Positions 22,062 to 32,441 of a stretch of 64,000 bases of DNA are shown in pieces; within the stretch, counting starts at the first letter, position 1, and the number at the start of each line of letters is the position of its first letter. Under the pieces are notes generated by a model, which saw only the letters and a program-made list of their open reading frames with translations, was not told where the DNA came from and searched no databases. Source of the stretch: Paracidovorax anthurii (GTDB lineage Bacteria > Pseudomonadota > Gammaproteobacteria > Burkholderiales > Burkholderiaceae_C); assembly GCF_003269065.1 (NCBI RefSeq), contig NZ_QLTA01000003.1:124001-188000 (forward strand), in the 5' to 3' direction. Position numbers and translations under genes: made by a program.

Positions 22062-22092
22062 ATGTCGCCGATTCCATTGAATAGTTTGCTAT
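22062..22092 (-). repeat. Bipartite intergenic repeat, copy C
   Basis: On the minus strand ATAGCAAAC-N13-CGGCGACAT, shortly after the opgH terminator. The core CAATAGCAAACTATT can form a small hairpin (AATAG/CTATT). It faces copy B; the first 15 nt after ATAG are nearly identical in B and C. Confidence 0.8.
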
Positions 22093-22105
22093 TGAAAGCG
22101 CAGCA

Positions 22106-22132
22106 ATAAAAAAGCCGGCGCTGCGGCCGGCT
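22106..22132 (-). terminator. Intrinsic terminator of opgH
   Basis: AGCCGGC (22113-22119) and GCCGGCT (22126-22132) form a stem with a GCTGCG loop. On the minus strand it is followed by TTTTTT and ATT. It lies 42 nt downstream of the opgH stop codon. Confidence 0.85.
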
Positions 22133-22173
22133 GAAAGTGCGCCCGGAGGCGCACGGGGGCAAAAGCGGGCGGA

Positions 22174-24366
22174 TCAGGCCGCCTTGAGCAGCGGAGCGGC
22201 CTGGCGCTGCGGGCCGTTCTTGAGCTGGGTGGCGTGCATCCAGGCGCGGCGCAGCACCGGCGGCGACCACGATTCCTCGGGGATCAGCAGCAGGCGCTGG
22301 GCGCGCAGGGTCCGGCCGATCGCGAGCTGGCTCGACAGCACCACCAGCGGGATCGCCAGCACCAGCGGCAGGCCCACGGGCATCAGCCAGACCAGCGCGG
22401 TGGGGTCGATCAGGGCCACGCCCACGCCCAGCAGGGCGATCACGATCGTCATCGGCGCCAACTGGCGCAGGGCGTCGCCCCAGGGCACGGCATTGGCCTC
22501 GCGCGGAGGCGACTTCCAGTCCAGCTTCAGGCCGGTGAGGGCGATCAGCACGAACAGCGAGTGGCCCAGCATGCGGATGGGCGCCTGCAGGATGGCCATC
22601 ACGCTTTCCAGCGCGGCGCTCTTGAGCAGGCTGGCGGTGCCGCCGTACTGCTTCTGCTCGCCCTTCATGAGGATGGCGGTCACGCCCAGGGCGCGGGGCA
22701 GGAACAGCATGCACAGCGTCCAGGCCCACAGGGCCATCAGTTCGCCCGGCAGCACGTTCCAGTCGGCCACGAGGCGCGCGCCGGACAGCCACAGGGCCGT
22801 GCCGAAGGTGATGAAGGCCAGCCACAGCGGGGCCGACAGGTAGGCCATGGCGCCGGTCACGAACATCGCGCGGTGCACGGGGTGGATGCCGGGCTCGGCC
22901 ATCAGGCGGGCGTTCTGCAGATTGCCCTGGCACCAGCGGCGGTCGCGCTGCAGCTCGGAGAGCAGGTCCGGCGGCTGCTGCTCGTAGCTGCCGACCAGAT
23001 CGGACACCAGCCACACGTGGTAGCCGGCGCGGCGCATCAGCGCGGCCTCGACGAAGTCGTGGCTCATGATGCCGCCGCTCATGCCGCCCGTGCCCTGGAT
23101 GGGGGCGAGGGCGCAGTGCTCCATGAAGGGCTGCACGCGGATGATGGCGTTGTGGCCCCAGTAGTGGGATTCGCCGAGCTGCCAGAACTGCATGCCCAGC
23201 GTGAACAGGCGGCCCGTGACGCGCGAGGCGAACTGCTGGGCGCGGGCGTGCAGGGTGACGTGGCCGATGGCCTGCGTGGCGGTCTGGATGATGCCGGCGC
23301 GCGGATGGGCTTCCATCAGCTTGGCCATGGAGACGATGCAGTCGCCGCTCATCACGCTGTCGGCGTCGAGCACCACCATGTACTTGTAGTCCTTGCCCCA
23401 GCGGCGGCAGAAGTCGGCCACGTTGCCGGCCTTGCGGTGCGTGCGGCGGGTGCGCAGGCGGTAATAGACCTCGACCTGCGGCTGGTTGCCGTTGGCGGCC
23501 AGGGCCGCGCGCAGCTCTTCCCAGGCGGCGCGCTCGGCGGCGGCGATCGCGGGGTCATAGCTGTCGGAGAGCACGAACACGTCGAAGGTCTTCGCGTGGC
23601 CGGTGGCGGCCACCGATTCGCAGGTGGCGCGCAGGCCCGCGAACACCGTGGCCACGTCCTCGTTGCAGATGGGCATGATGATCGCGGTGCGGGCGTCGGG
23701 GCTCAGCACGTCGTGCTTGACGCTCTTGGCCGAGAGGGCGTGGCGGTCGCCGCGCAGCATCACCCAGAAGCCCATCACGCCGGTCAGGAAGCCGGTCACC
23801 ACCCAGGTGGAGAGCAGGGCGAAGAGGGCGAGCTGACCGTATTCGAGCCAGGCGCTGTCGTAGTTGGGCTGCACGCCGGCGAAGAGCGCGGTGGCCAGGG
23901 CGCTGGTGGCCAGGGCCAGCAGCATGAAGACGTTGCGGCGCTGCCGTGCGGCGCCTTCCCAGCCTTCTTCTGAAACGGCGACATCCGCTCCGGCGGAGGC
24001 CTTGCGGCCGTTCAGGCGCATCAGCACGGCCGTGCCGATGCTGTTCCAGAAGCCGCGCCAGGGCCGCGGGGCCATCGAGCCGCGGTGCAACGGCGGCGCG
24101 GTGAGCGAGTTGGGGTGGCGTTCTTCGCGCAGGGTGCTGCGCGTGGATTCCACGGGTCGCGGATAGCGGGCGCCACGGCGCGCCACCAAAGCGGGGGCGG
24201 GCGTGCCCCGGGCTGGGCGGGACACGGTTTCCGGGCGGGAGGATTGTGGTTCCATGGGGGGGCTCACTGTGTTGTGGGGTTCCAGGAAGGAAGGCCCGCC
24301 ACTCTCTCGCGGACGCACCGCGCCGGGTGTCGGCGCAGTGCGGGAGGAGGGGTGGGCCTGTGGCAT
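22174..24366 (-). CDS. opgH: Glucans biosynthesis glucosyltransferase H
   Basis: OpgH (MdoH) makes the beta-1,2-glucan backbone of osmoregulated periplasmic glucans at the inner membrane. 730 residues from the ATG at 24366; the first ~100 are Pro/Arg/Ser-rich and an ATG at codon 38 (MEPQSSRPETV) is a possible alternative start. A GT2 domain shows VVLDADSVMSGD, GTGGMSGG and the processivity motif QRDRRWCQGN, flanked by several membrane helices. Its usual partner opgG is not adjacent; the upstream gene is glrR on the same strand. Confidence 0.94.
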   Translation of the reverse strand: MPQAHPSSRTAPTPGAVRPRESGGPSFLEPHNTVSPPMEPQSSRPETVSRPARGTPAPALVARRGARYPRPVESTRSTLREERHPNSLTAPPLHRGSMAPRPWRGFWNSIGTAVLMRLNGRKASAGADVAVSEEGWEGAARQRRNVFMLLALATSALATALFAGVQPNYDSAWLEYGQLALFALLSTWVVTGFLTGVMGFWVMLRGDRHALSAKSVKHDVLSPDARTAIIMPICNEDVATVFAGLRATCESVAATGHAKTFDVFVLSDSYDPAIAAAERAAWEELRAALAANGNQPQVEVYYRLRTRRTHRKAGNVADFCRRWGKDYKYMVVLDADSVMSGDCIVSMAKLMEAHPRAGIIQTATQAIGHVTLHARAQQFASRVTGRLFTLGMQFWQLGESHYWGHNAIIRVQPFMEHCALAPIQGTGGMSGGIMSHDFVEAALMRRAGYHVWLVSDLVGSYEQQPPDLLSELQRDRRWCQGNLQNARLMAEPGIHPVHRAMFVTGAMAYLSAPLWLAFITFGTALWLSGARLVADWNVLPGELMALWAWTLCMLFLPRALGVTAILMKGEQKQYGGTASLLKSAALESVMAILQAPIRMLGHSLFVLIALTGLKLDWKSPPREANAVPWGDALRQLAPMTIVIALLGVGVALIDPTALVWLMPVGLPLVLAIPLVVLSSQLAIGRTLRAQRLLLIPEESWSPPVLRRAWMHATQLKNGPQRQAAPLLKAA

Positions 24367-24401
24367 GGCATTGCTAGGGCAAACCCTGTGCCAGCCTGGA
24401 A

Positions 24402-24424
24402 AAGTCCTTGAAAATCAAGGGCTT
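24402..24424. repeat. Small hairpin repeat, copy 1, upstream of opgH
   Basis: AAGTCCTTG (24402-24410) pairs with CAAGGGCTT (24416-24424) around AAAAT, one wobble. It lies 36 nt before the opgH start and is nearly identical to the hairpin at 24528-24549, in direct orientation 127 bp away. The rest of the 181-nt gap has no gene. Confidence 0.55.
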
Positions 24425-24524
24425 GTGAGCGCCGTTGCTTGTAAGGAGTTGTGCGGGGCCCGCCAGGGGCGCCAAAATCCCCAGTTTTGTCGGGAACCGG
24501 CGACCGAAGCGCGGCGCCGTTTTT

Positions 24525-24547
24525 AAAAATCCTTGTGAATCAAGGAC
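24525..24547 (-). terminator. Intrinsic terminator of glrR (hairpin repeat copy 2)
   Basis: On the minus strand, one nt past the glrR TAA stop, TCCTTG and CAAGGA form a 6-bp stem with a 5-nt loop, followed by TTTTT. The same element is repeated at 24402-24424. Confidence 0.7.
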
Positions 24548-25966
<1,419 letters not shown>

Positions 25967-25975
25967 GCGGCGGGC

Positions 25976-26698
25976 TCAGCGGGAGGTGTCGGGCGGGGCG
26001 GACGGCGGCGCCTTGCCATTGCCCGGTGCGCCCGGGCGGGCGTTCAGGCTGCGCTCGATGGCGCGCATGGCCTCCAGGCGTTCGTTCAGCTGGTCGATCC
26101 GGCGCTGCCCGTCCTTGAGCTGCTGCGCCTGCCGGTCCGCCTGCTCCTCCAGGCGCCGCTGCTGCAGCAGGCGGCTTTCGAGCAGGCGCGCGAGCGGATG
26201 CAGGGAGGCGGCCTGCGGGCGACTGTCGCCCAGCACCTTCTGCACCAGGCCCAGGGCCCGCGCGGTATCGGCCGGCTGGCGCGTCTGCAGCAGGGCCAGC
26301 GCGAGTTGGAAGGTCTTCTCCGGGGCGGTGGACTGCGCATCGGAGAGCTGGGCGATCTCGGCGGTGATCTCGGGCGGCGCCATGCCGCGCACGCGGTCGG
26401 CGTACTGCAGCATCTGCCGGGGCACCGAAACCGAAGCGCGCGTGGGCGCCAGGGAGGGTTCGGCGTCCGGGGCGGTCGCTGCGGCCATGTCCGCTCCGGG
26501 CTTTTCCGCCTCGCTTTCGGGGGGCATGGCGGGGGGCTCCTCCATGGTGGGTGGCGGAGGAGGGGGCTCGGCCGGCGGCGCGGCGCAGCCGCCCAGCGCG
26601 AGCACGCACCACAGCGCCAGGCAGGCCGCCGTCCAGGCGCGCGCCTTTGCGGGCGGAGGGCAGGAGGCGGTGCGCGGCGGCGAGAGGTCAGGAAGCAT
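25976..26698 (-). CDS. qseG: QseG-like outer-membrane lipoprotein
   Basis: 240 residues. A lipoprotein signal (ALWCVLALGGC, lipid on the Cys) is followed by a Pro/Glu-rich linker. A helical C-terminal half (about 90-225) contains a coiled coil (LLESRLLQQRRLEEQADRQAQQLKDGQ). Position between glrK and glrR and the overall shape match QseG/YfhG, a lipoprotein that feeds into the GlrK kinase. Overlaps the end of glrK by 11 nt. Confidence 0.82.
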   Translation of the reverse strand: MLPDLSPPRTASCPPPAKARAWTAACLALWCVLALGGCAAPPAEPPPPPPTMEEPPAMPPESEAEKPGADMAAATAPDAEPSLAPTRASVSVPRQMLQYADRVRGMAPPEITAEIAQLSDAQSTAPEKTFQLALALLQTRQPADTARALGLVQKVLGDSRPQAASLHPLARLLESRLLQQRRLEEQADRQAQQLKDGQRRIDQLNERLEAMRAIERSLNARPGAPGNGKAPPSAPPDTSR

Positions 26699-28148
26699 GG
26701 GGCAGTTCGATTCGGAAGGGGGTGCGCTGGCCGTCCTCGACCAGGGTGACGCGGCCGCCGTGGGCGCCGATGTATTCCTGGACGATGGACAGGCCGATGC
26801 CGGTGCCGCGCGCGGCGTCTTCCGGCTGCCGCACTCCGCGGTAGAAGGGCTCGAAGATGCGGGCCCGGTCATTTTCGTGCACGCCGGGGCCCTCGTCGGA
26901 GACGTCGATGCGGATCCGGTCCTCGAAGCGCGTGAGCTGGATCAGGATTCTTCCACCCCGCGGGGAGAAGCGGATGGCGTTGGAGAGCAGGTTGCCCACG
27001 GCCGACGCGATCTTCTCGGCGTCCACGGGCAGGGTCACGGGCTTGCCTTCGACCGCCACGTCGAGCTTGCGGGCCTGCCACTGCAGGCGCTGCGCCTCGA
27101 CCTGCGCCTCGATCAGCGCCAGGAGGTCGGTGGGCGTGCGGTGCAGTTGCCGCGCCTCGAACGCCGCGGCATTGAAGCGCAGCAGTGCTTCGATCTCGCC
27201 CTGCAGCGCCAGCGTGTTCTGGTGCAGGATGTGCACCACCTCGCGCTGGCCGTCCGTGAGCTCGCCCGTCACCCCGTCCTGCAGCAGGGCCACGCCCTCG
27301 CGCATCGAGGCCAGCGGGGTCTTGAGTTCGTGCGAGATGTGCCGCAGGAAGCGCGCCTTGTCCGCGTCGAGTTCCAGCAGCCGCATGCGCAGCCATTCGA
27401 GCTGCTGCCCGACGCGGCGGATGTCCACGGGGCCGGGGATGTCCACCGCGTGGGCCAGCTCGTTCTCGCCCAGCAGCCGGATGGCGTGCTCCAGCCGCTT
27501 GAAGGGCCGCGCGAGCCAGATGCCCAGCGCCAGGGCCAGGGCCAGGGCCAGCACGATCACGCCCACGACCTGGTGCGTCACCTCGCGGCGGCTGGCCTCG
27601 ATCTTCTCCAGCAGGGCGGTGCTGCGCTGCGTGTTGATGTCCTGCACCGACTGGGCGATGGCGCCGTTCAGGCCGTCGAGTTCCAGGAACAGCCCGGCCA
27701 CCGCCCGCTCGTTCTCCAGGGACTGGGCGGGCGGGCCGTCCAGCAGCGCGGTCACGTCGGTCAGGTGGCTGCGCCACTGGGCGGCCTGCCCGGGCGGCAG
27801 GCCGTTGAGTTCCAGCCGCTGCAGGATGTCGCGCGCCTCGCGCGAGATCTCGTCGAACCGCCGGCGCAGCGAGCGGTCGGACAGCACGAGCGACTGCCGG
27901 GCCGCGCGCTCCAGCGTCTGGCCGCGGGCATTCAGGCTCTGCGCCGCGGCATTGAGCTGGATGGCCTCGGCCGCGCCGTTGCGGCTCTGGCCCATGAGCT
28001 GCTCCAGCGTGAAGATGGCGCGCAGCGAACTGGCGCCCTGCAGCCCCGCGATCAGCAGGAAGGCCAGCAGCAGCATCTGCTGGAACGACAGGCCCCCCAG
28101 GGCCGCCACCCCCTGCTGGCGGCGGAACAGGCGTTCGGCGAATCCCAA
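26688..28148 (-). CDS. glrK: Sensor histidine kinase GlrK (QseE)
   Basis: The best start is a TTG at 28148 (LGFAERLFRRQQG) with GGGGGAG 6 nt upstream, giving 486 residues; no ATG fits. Two membrane helices (about 22-38 and 195-215) flank a periplasmic sensor with helical repeats. HAMP-like and H-box (FLRHISHELKTPLASMREG) regions follow, then N box NLLSNAIRFSPRG and G boxes DEGPGV and GTGIGLSIVQEY. It heads the glrK-qseG-glrR operon. Confidence 0.92.
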   Translation of the reverse strand: MGFAERLFRRQQGVAALGGLSFQQMLLLAFLLIAGLQGASSLRAIFTLEQLMGQSRNGAAEAIQLNAAAQSLNARGQTLERAARQSLVLSDRSLRRRFDEISREARDILQRLELNGLPPGQAAQWRSHLTDVTALLDGPPAQSLENERAVAGLFLELDGLNGAIAQSVQDINTQRSTALLEKIEASRREVTHQVVGVIVLALALALALGIWLARPFKRLEHAIRLLGENELAHAVDIPGPVDIRRVGQQLEWLRMRLLELDADKARFLRHISHELKTPLASMREGVALLQDGVTGELTDGQREVVHILHQNTLALQGEIEALLRFNAAAFEARQLHRTPTDLLALIEAQVEAQRLQWQARKLDVAVEGKPVTLPVDAEKIASAVGNLLSNAIRFSPRGGRILIQLTRFEDRIRIDVSDEGPGVHENDRARIFEPFYRGVRQPEDAARGTGIGLSIVQEYIGAHGGRVTLVEDGQRTPFRIELPHAS

Positions 28149-28165
28149 GCCGGACTCCCCCGGGC

Positions 28166-29515
28166 TCAGTGCGCCACGGCCGCTTCGTGGCCGGCCATGA
28201 CCACCTCGCCGCGCAGCGTGTAGGCCTTGGCCTCGGTGATCGCCACATCCACCATCTGCCCCACGAGCCGGGGGTGGCCGGCGAAATTGACCACGCGGTT
28301 GCACTCCGTGCGGCCCATGAGCTCGCGGCCGTCGCGCTTGGAAGCGCCTTCCACGAGCAGGCGCTGCACCGTGCCCACGCGGCTCTCGCTGATCGACTTG
28401 ATGTTGGCGTTGATCACGGCCTGCAGCTCCTGCAGCCGGCGCAGCTTGACCTCGTGCGGCGTGTCGTCGTGCAGGCCGGCGGCCGGCGTGCCCGGGCGCG
28501 GGCTGAAGATGAAGCTGAAGCTGTTGTCGAAGTGCACGTCGTCGATCAGCTTCATCATCTTGCGGAAATCTTCCTCCGTCTCGCCGGGGAAGCCCACGAT
28601 GAAGTCGCTGCTCATCGCCAGGTCGGGCCGGATGGCGCGCAGCTTGCGGATGGTGCTCTTGTATTCCATGGCCGTGTAGCCGCGCTTCATCGCCATCAGG
28701 ATGCGGTCGGAGCCGTGCTGCACCGGCAGGTGCAGGTGGCTCACGAGCTTGGGGAGGCGCGCATAGGCCTCGATGAGCCGGGGCGTGAACTCGTTGGGGT
28801 GGCTGGTGGTGTAGCGGATGCGCTCGATGCCCGGGATGTCGGCCACGTACTCCAGCAGCAGGGCGAAGTCCGCGGTCTCGGCCGTGCCGCCCATCTTGCC
28901 CAGGTAGGCGTTCACGTTCTGCCCGAGCAGCGTGACCTCCTTCACGCCCTGGTCGGCGAGGCCCGCCACTTCCACGAGCACGTCGTCGAACGGCCGGCTC
29001 ACCTCTTCGCCGCGGGTGTAGGGCACCACGCAGTAGCTGCAGTACTTGCTGCAGCCCTCCATGATCGAGACGAAGGCGCTCGCGCCCTCCACCCGCGCGG
29101 GCGGCAGGTGGTCGAACTTCTCGATCTCGGGAAAGCTGATGTCCACCTGCGGGCGCGCCTGCGCCTCGCGCTGCGCCAGCAGCTCGGGCAGGCGGTGCAG
29201 CGTCTGCGGGCCGAACACCACGTCCACGTAGGGCGCGCGCTTGATGATCTCGTCGCCCTCCTGGCTCGCCACGCAGCCGCCCACCCCGATCTTCACGCCG
29301 CGGGCCTTCAGGTGCTTGATGCGCCCCAGGTCGCTGAACACCTTCTCCTGCGCCTTCTCGCGCACCGAGCAGGTGTTGAAGAGGATCAGGTCGGCTTCCT
29401 CCACGTCCTGCGTGGGCTCATAGCCCTGCGCGGCGTTGAGCACGTCCACCATCTTGTCCGAGTCGTACTCGTTCATCTGGCAGCCGAAGGTTTTGACGAA
29501 GACTTTTTTGGCCAT
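28166..29515 (-). CDS. miaB: tRNA-2-methylthio-N6-dimethylallyladenosine synthase
   Basis: A radical-SAM methylthiotransferase that adds the 2-methylthio group to i6A37 of tRNAs. The start at 29515 ([21 protein letters not shown]) gives 449 residues. The three N-terminal cluster cysteines are in [18 protein letters not shown] and GGCVASQEG. The radical-SAM motif is [24 protein letters not shown] domain ends the protein ([25 protein letters not shown], split here only for reading). The glrK operon follows 17 nt later. Confidence 0.97.
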   Translation of the reverse strand: MAKKVFVKTFGCQMNEYDSDKMVDVLNAAQGYEPTQDVEEADLILFNTCSVREKAQEKVFSDLGRIKHLKARGVKIGVGGCVASQEGDEIIKRAPYVDVVFGPQTLHRLPELLAQREAQARPQVDISFPEIEKFDHLPPARVEGASAFVSIMEGCSKYCSYCVVPYTRGEEVSRPFDDVLVEVAGLADQGVKEVTLLGQNVNAYLGKMGGTAETADFALLLEYVADIPGIERIRYTTSHPNEFTPRLIEAYARLPKLVSHLHLPVQHGSDRILMAMKRGYTAMEYKSTIRKLRAIRPDLAMSSDFIVGFPGETEEDFRKMMKLIDDVHFDNSFSFIFSPRPGTPAAGLHDDTPHEVKLRRLQELQAVINANIKSISESRVGTVQRLLVEGASKRDGRELMGRTECNRVVNFAGHPRLVGQMVDVAITEAKAYTLRGEVVMAGHEAAVAH

Positions 29516-29627
29516 GGGGAAGATTCCGGAAAAAAGGGAGGCGCGTGCCTTCGCGGCGAATGGCACGGCGTGGCCGCGCGCGGCGGCGTCTCTGGGCGTG
29601 GGCGGTGAGGCGGCCCGGGCGGGCGGC

Positions 29628-30068
29628 TCAGCGTTCCGACTCGAAAATGAAGTTGCGACCCGTGCCGCTGCCCTTGCGGGGTTCGGCCGCCTCGGCCTTG
29701 CTCAGGAGCCAGACCGAATGCAGCATGCCCGTGCTGGGCTCGATGACGTAGTTCACCGTGAAGGATTGGCCGATCAGGGTGTGGGCCATCACCAGGGTGT
29801 TCTGCGGGCTGAAGATGCGCAGGCCGGGCGCCGTGCGCAGGGTCTTGCCATCGATCTGCGCCTCCGCCGTGCTGAGGACGACCAGGGTGCCGCGCAGGGC
29901 CGCGTCCGGGAAATTGCGCACCCCGCCCAGCGACGACTGGACCTGCGCCAGCGCCGCCGAGGGGGCGAGCGCGGCGGTGCACAGCGCCAGCAGTGCGGCG
30001 GCGCCAATCCGGCGGGCGGCCGGTGCGGCGAGGAGGAGGGAGGGCATGCAGCGGTTCATGGTGTTCAT
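29628..30068 (-). CDS. Small exported protein of unknown function
   Basis: 146 residues with a long signal peptide (about 1-41, cleavage near SAALAQ) and a beta-rich mature part ([30 protein letters not shown]). Two further ATGs lie within the leader (30059 and later), so the start could be a few codons downstream. Similar exported proteins occur in Burkholderiales next to miaB, but the function is unknown. It is transcribed away from the tRNA gene. Confidence 0.8.
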   Translation of the reverse strand: MNTMNRCMPSLLLAAPAARRIGAAALLALCTAALAPSAALAQVQSSLGGVRNFPDAALRGTLVVLSTAEAQIDGKTLRTAPGLRIFSPQNTLVMAHTLIGQSFTVNYVIEPSTGMLHSVWLLSKAEAAEPRKGSGTGRNFIFESER

Positions 30069-30146
30069 CCAGGGGCTGAAGGCGCGAATTTTACGGGGCC
30101 GCCCTGGCCGGTCTGGCGCGGCACCTGAGCGGCCTGCCCGGAGGAG

Positions 30147-30174
30147 TTGTGCAGGCCGAAAAAAACGCTATACT
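30147..30174 (+). promoter_or_regulatory. Sigma-70 type promoter of tRNA-Met
   Basis: TTGTGC (30147-30152), 16 nt, TATACT (30169-30174), then a GC-rich discriminator (TGCGGG) 10 nt before the tRNA 5' end. The start of transcription should be near 30181. Confidence 0.65.
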
Positions 30175-30184
30175 TGCGGGCTCA

Positions 30185-30261
30185 GGCGCTTTAGCTCAGT
30201 CGGTTAGAGCGATGGAATCATAATCCACAGGTCCGCGGTTCGAATCCGTGAAGCGCCACCA
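30185..30261 (+). tRNA. tRNA-Met (CAT)
   Basis: A 77-nt cloverleaf with acceptor stem GGCGCTT/AAGCGCC, D-arm with GCTCAGTCGGTTAGAGC, anticodon loop ATCATAA (anticodon CAT), T-loop GGTTCGAATCC and encoded ACCA. The T-A start of the second acceptor region and the full 7-bp acceptor pairing argue against initiator tRNA, which has an unpaired first base. A tRNA-Ile2 with modified CAT cannot be fully excluded. Base pair 27-43 is an A-C mismatch. Confidence 0.93.
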
Positions 30262-30266
30262 AATCG

Positions 30267-30303
30267 AAAGCCTTGCAGGTCGAAAGATCTGCAAGGCTTT
30301 TTC
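30267..30303 (+). terminator. Terminator of tRNA-Met with GAAA tetraloop
   Basis: AAAGCCTTGCAGGTC and GATCTGCAAGGCTTT form a 15-bp stem with one G-U pair capped by GAAA and followed by a short T-tract. It lies 5 nt after the CCA end. Confidence 0.9.
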
Positions 30304-30368
30304 GTTCTCTGGCAGGGGTGTGCAACGGGCGGGGGCTTCGCCCGGCTCCTGCCCTCAGAGTGCGCCGC

Positions 30369-31568
30369 TCAGAGGCGGAACGCGCCATCGTCGAAAGCCG
30401 CGTTGTATTCCGCCGCATCGCGGAACGTCTGTGCGGCCATTTCCGCTGCAGCCGCCTGCAGCTTGGCCTGCCACTTGTTGCGCTGCGCATACTCGATGAG
30501 TTCGTCCGCGATGGCCGAGCCCTGCCGGCCGGCGCTGCGCAACTGGCCCCAGGCCACCAGGTGGCCCATGGTGGTGACGACTCCGCGGATGTCGGAGAGC
30601 CGCTGCCGGGCGCCGGCCAGCGTAACGCGGTCCTCCGAGGGCTGCAGGCCGCGCAGCACATAGGGCAGCCCGCCCAGCTCCACCGGCTGCAGGAACGCCA
30701 TGGACACGGCCTGGATGCGCCGCTGCACATCCACCACCCGCTCGGCCTGCGAGCCCCACTTGGGCTGCTGGATCTTCAGGCGCCCGGCCAGCGACGAGGG
30801 CAGCGCCTGCTTGAGGTCCAGCAGATAGTTGCCATCGGGCGACCCCTTGCCTTCCACGAGGATGGCATAGCGGTCCACGCCGAGGCTGCCCGTGCCGGCG
30901 ATGCGGCGAGCGACGTCGAGCACCCGGTAGAAGTGCGGGTCGTGCTGCTTCCGGGCGAACGTCTCCATGAAGGCGAGCACCTCGGAGCGCTGGCTTTCGG
31001 AGGCCGGCAAGGCCTTCTTGCCATCGACCCGCAACCTGCGCTTGTGGCCCTTGAGCACCGTGCGGCTGTCGAGAAATGCCGCGCGCTGGCGATCCTTCAA
31101 GCCGTCGAGCAGCGTTCGTACCAGCCCCTGCGCGGTTTGCGGCTCGACCCAATACGCCTTGCCGTCGCCCAGGGCATGGACATAGCCGGCGAGGAACGCC
31201 GTGCAGAGTTCTTCCACCGCGGGGGGCTGGAGGTCCAGGCTTCCCGCTCCCACGCGCAGGCTGGCCAGCAAGCGCACCAGGTCCCAGGTGGCCGGTGCGA
31301 GCACGGCTTCGTCGAAGTCGTTGAGATCGAAGTAGGAGATCCGGTTCTGGCCCTTGTAGCTACCGAAGTTCTCGAGGTGCAGGTCGCCGCAGCACCATAC
31401 GGGTGGCGCCGACTTGAAGATGCCGCCCCGGGGCAGGCGGGCATAGAACAGGTGGCATGTGCCCCGCAGGAACACGAAGGGATCGCTGCGCATCCGCTCG
31501 TACTTGAGCATCAACCTTTCGGGGTCGCGCCCTGCGTTGTATTGGCGGATTTCCTGTACGACGTCCAT
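30369..31568 (-). CDS. DUF2252 family protein
   Basis: The frame is open to 31610; the ATG at 31568 (MDVVQEIRQYNAG) gives 399 residues and is preferred because the preceding 14 codons look like non-family sequence, but neither start has a good ribosome site. The family has a kinase-like fold; visible are MRSDPFVFLRGT, WCCGDLHLENFGSYKG and SYFDLNDFDEA, where GDLHxEN and the following D resemble the catalytic and metal loops of aminoglycoside-kinase-like proteins. The substrate is unknown. Downstream of the organosulfur operon on the same strand. Confidence 0.85.
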   Translation of the reverse strand: MDVVQEIRQYNAGRDPERLMLKYERMRSDPFVFLRGTCHLFYARLPRGGIFKSAPPVWCCGDLHLENFGSYKGQNRISYFDLNDFDEAVLAPATWDLVRLLASLRVGAGSLDLQPPAVEELCTAFLAGYVHALGDGKAYWVEPQTAQGLVRTLLDGLKDRQRAAFLDSRTVLKGHKRRLRVDGKKALPASESQRSEVLAFMETFARKQHDPHFYRVLDVARRIAGTGSLGVDRYAILVEGKGSPDGNYLLDLKQALPSSLAGRLKIQQPKWGSQAERVVDVQRRIQAVSMAFLQPVELGGLPYVLRGLQPSEDRVTLAGARQRLSDIRGVVTTMGHLVAWGQLRSAGRQGSAIADELIEYAQRNKWQAKLQAAAAEMAAQTFRDAAEYNAAFDDGAFRL

Positions 31569-31647
31569 GGTGAAGGCTCGGCTGTGCGGGAGGCTCCATT
31601 GTGCGCGCATTCATGCGCGGGCCAGCGCGGCCGCGGCCTCCGGCGGG

Positions 31648-32436
31648 TCAGGCGGCGCGCGCGAGCTCCTGCGCCGGCAGCGCTTCGCCGAAATACAGCG
31701 CCCGGATGTCGGCGCGCCCGCGCAGTTCCTGTGCGCTGCCGCCCAGGGCGCTGCGGCCCGTGTCCAGCACCGTGGCACGGTGGGCATGGCGCAGGGCCAC
31801 GGTGGAGTTCTGCTCGGCGATCAGCAGCGTGAGCCCCTCCTCGCGGTTGAGCCGTGCCAGCTCCCGGAAGATGTCCTCCACGGTGCGGGGCGCGAGCCCC
31901 ATGCTGGGCTCGTCCAGCACCAGCAGGCGGGGCCGGGCCATGAGCGCGCGGCCGATCGCGGCCATCTGCTGCTCTCCGCCCGAGGTGAGCCCCGCGGGCG
32001 TGCCGCGCCGGGCCCGCAGGCGCGGGAAGGCGGCATAGACGCGCTCCAGATCCTGCGCCAGCCGGGCCCGCGAGGCCCCGCCGCCCAGGCCGCCGGCGAT
32101 GAGGTTCTCCTCGATCGTGAGCGAGGGAAAGCAGTGGCGCCCCTCCAGCACGGGAACGAGGCCGCGCCGCACCAGCGCGTCGGGCGAGGCCCGCAGCACG
32201 TCGTGCCCGTCGAAGGTGATGCGGCCCCGCGTGACCTGGCCGCGCAGGGCCGGCAGCAGGTTCGACACCGCGCGCAGCGCCGTGGATTTGCCCGCCCCGT
32301 TGGCGCCGAGCAGCGCATGGATCTCGCCCGCCCGCACGTCCAGCGAGACGCCCTGCAGCGCGGCGATGGCGCCCCGGTAGTGGGCATGCACGTCTTCCAG
32401 GCGCAGCAGCGGGGCGGCGGTGTCCTGTGCGGCCAT
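31648..32436 (-). CDS. livF: Liv-type ABC transporter ATP-binding protein (LivF)
   Basis: 262 residues beginning MAAQDTAAPLLRLEDVHAHY. Walker A GANGAGKST, ABC signature LTSGGEQQMAAIGRALM, Walker B LLVLDEPSMGLAP and H-loop region LIAEQNS identify a branched-chain-amino-acid-type ATPase of the LivF kind. It is the last gene of the eight-gene operon and is separated from its partner subunits by sfnB, which argues that sfnB and the transporter serve the same substrate. Confidence 0.92.
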   Translation of the reverse strand: MAAQDTAAPLLRLEDVHAHYRGAIAALQGVSLDVRAGEIHALLGANGAGKSTALRAVSNLLPALRGQVTRGRITFDGHDVLRASPDALVRRGLVPVLEGRHCFPSLTIEENLIAGGLGGGASRARLAQDLERVYAAFPRLRARRGTPAGLTSGGEQQMAAIGRALMARPRLLVLDEPSMGLAPRTVEDIFRELARLNREEGLTLLIAEQNSTVALRHAHRATVLDTGRSALGGSAQELRGRADIRALYFGEALPAQELARAA

Positions 32437-32441
32437 GGCGC

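Noticed and set aside
30185-30303. tRNA-Met as an integration site for a mobile element
   Set aside because: The tRNA is followed at once by its own terminator; no duplicated 3' end, integrase or composition shift was seen nearby.
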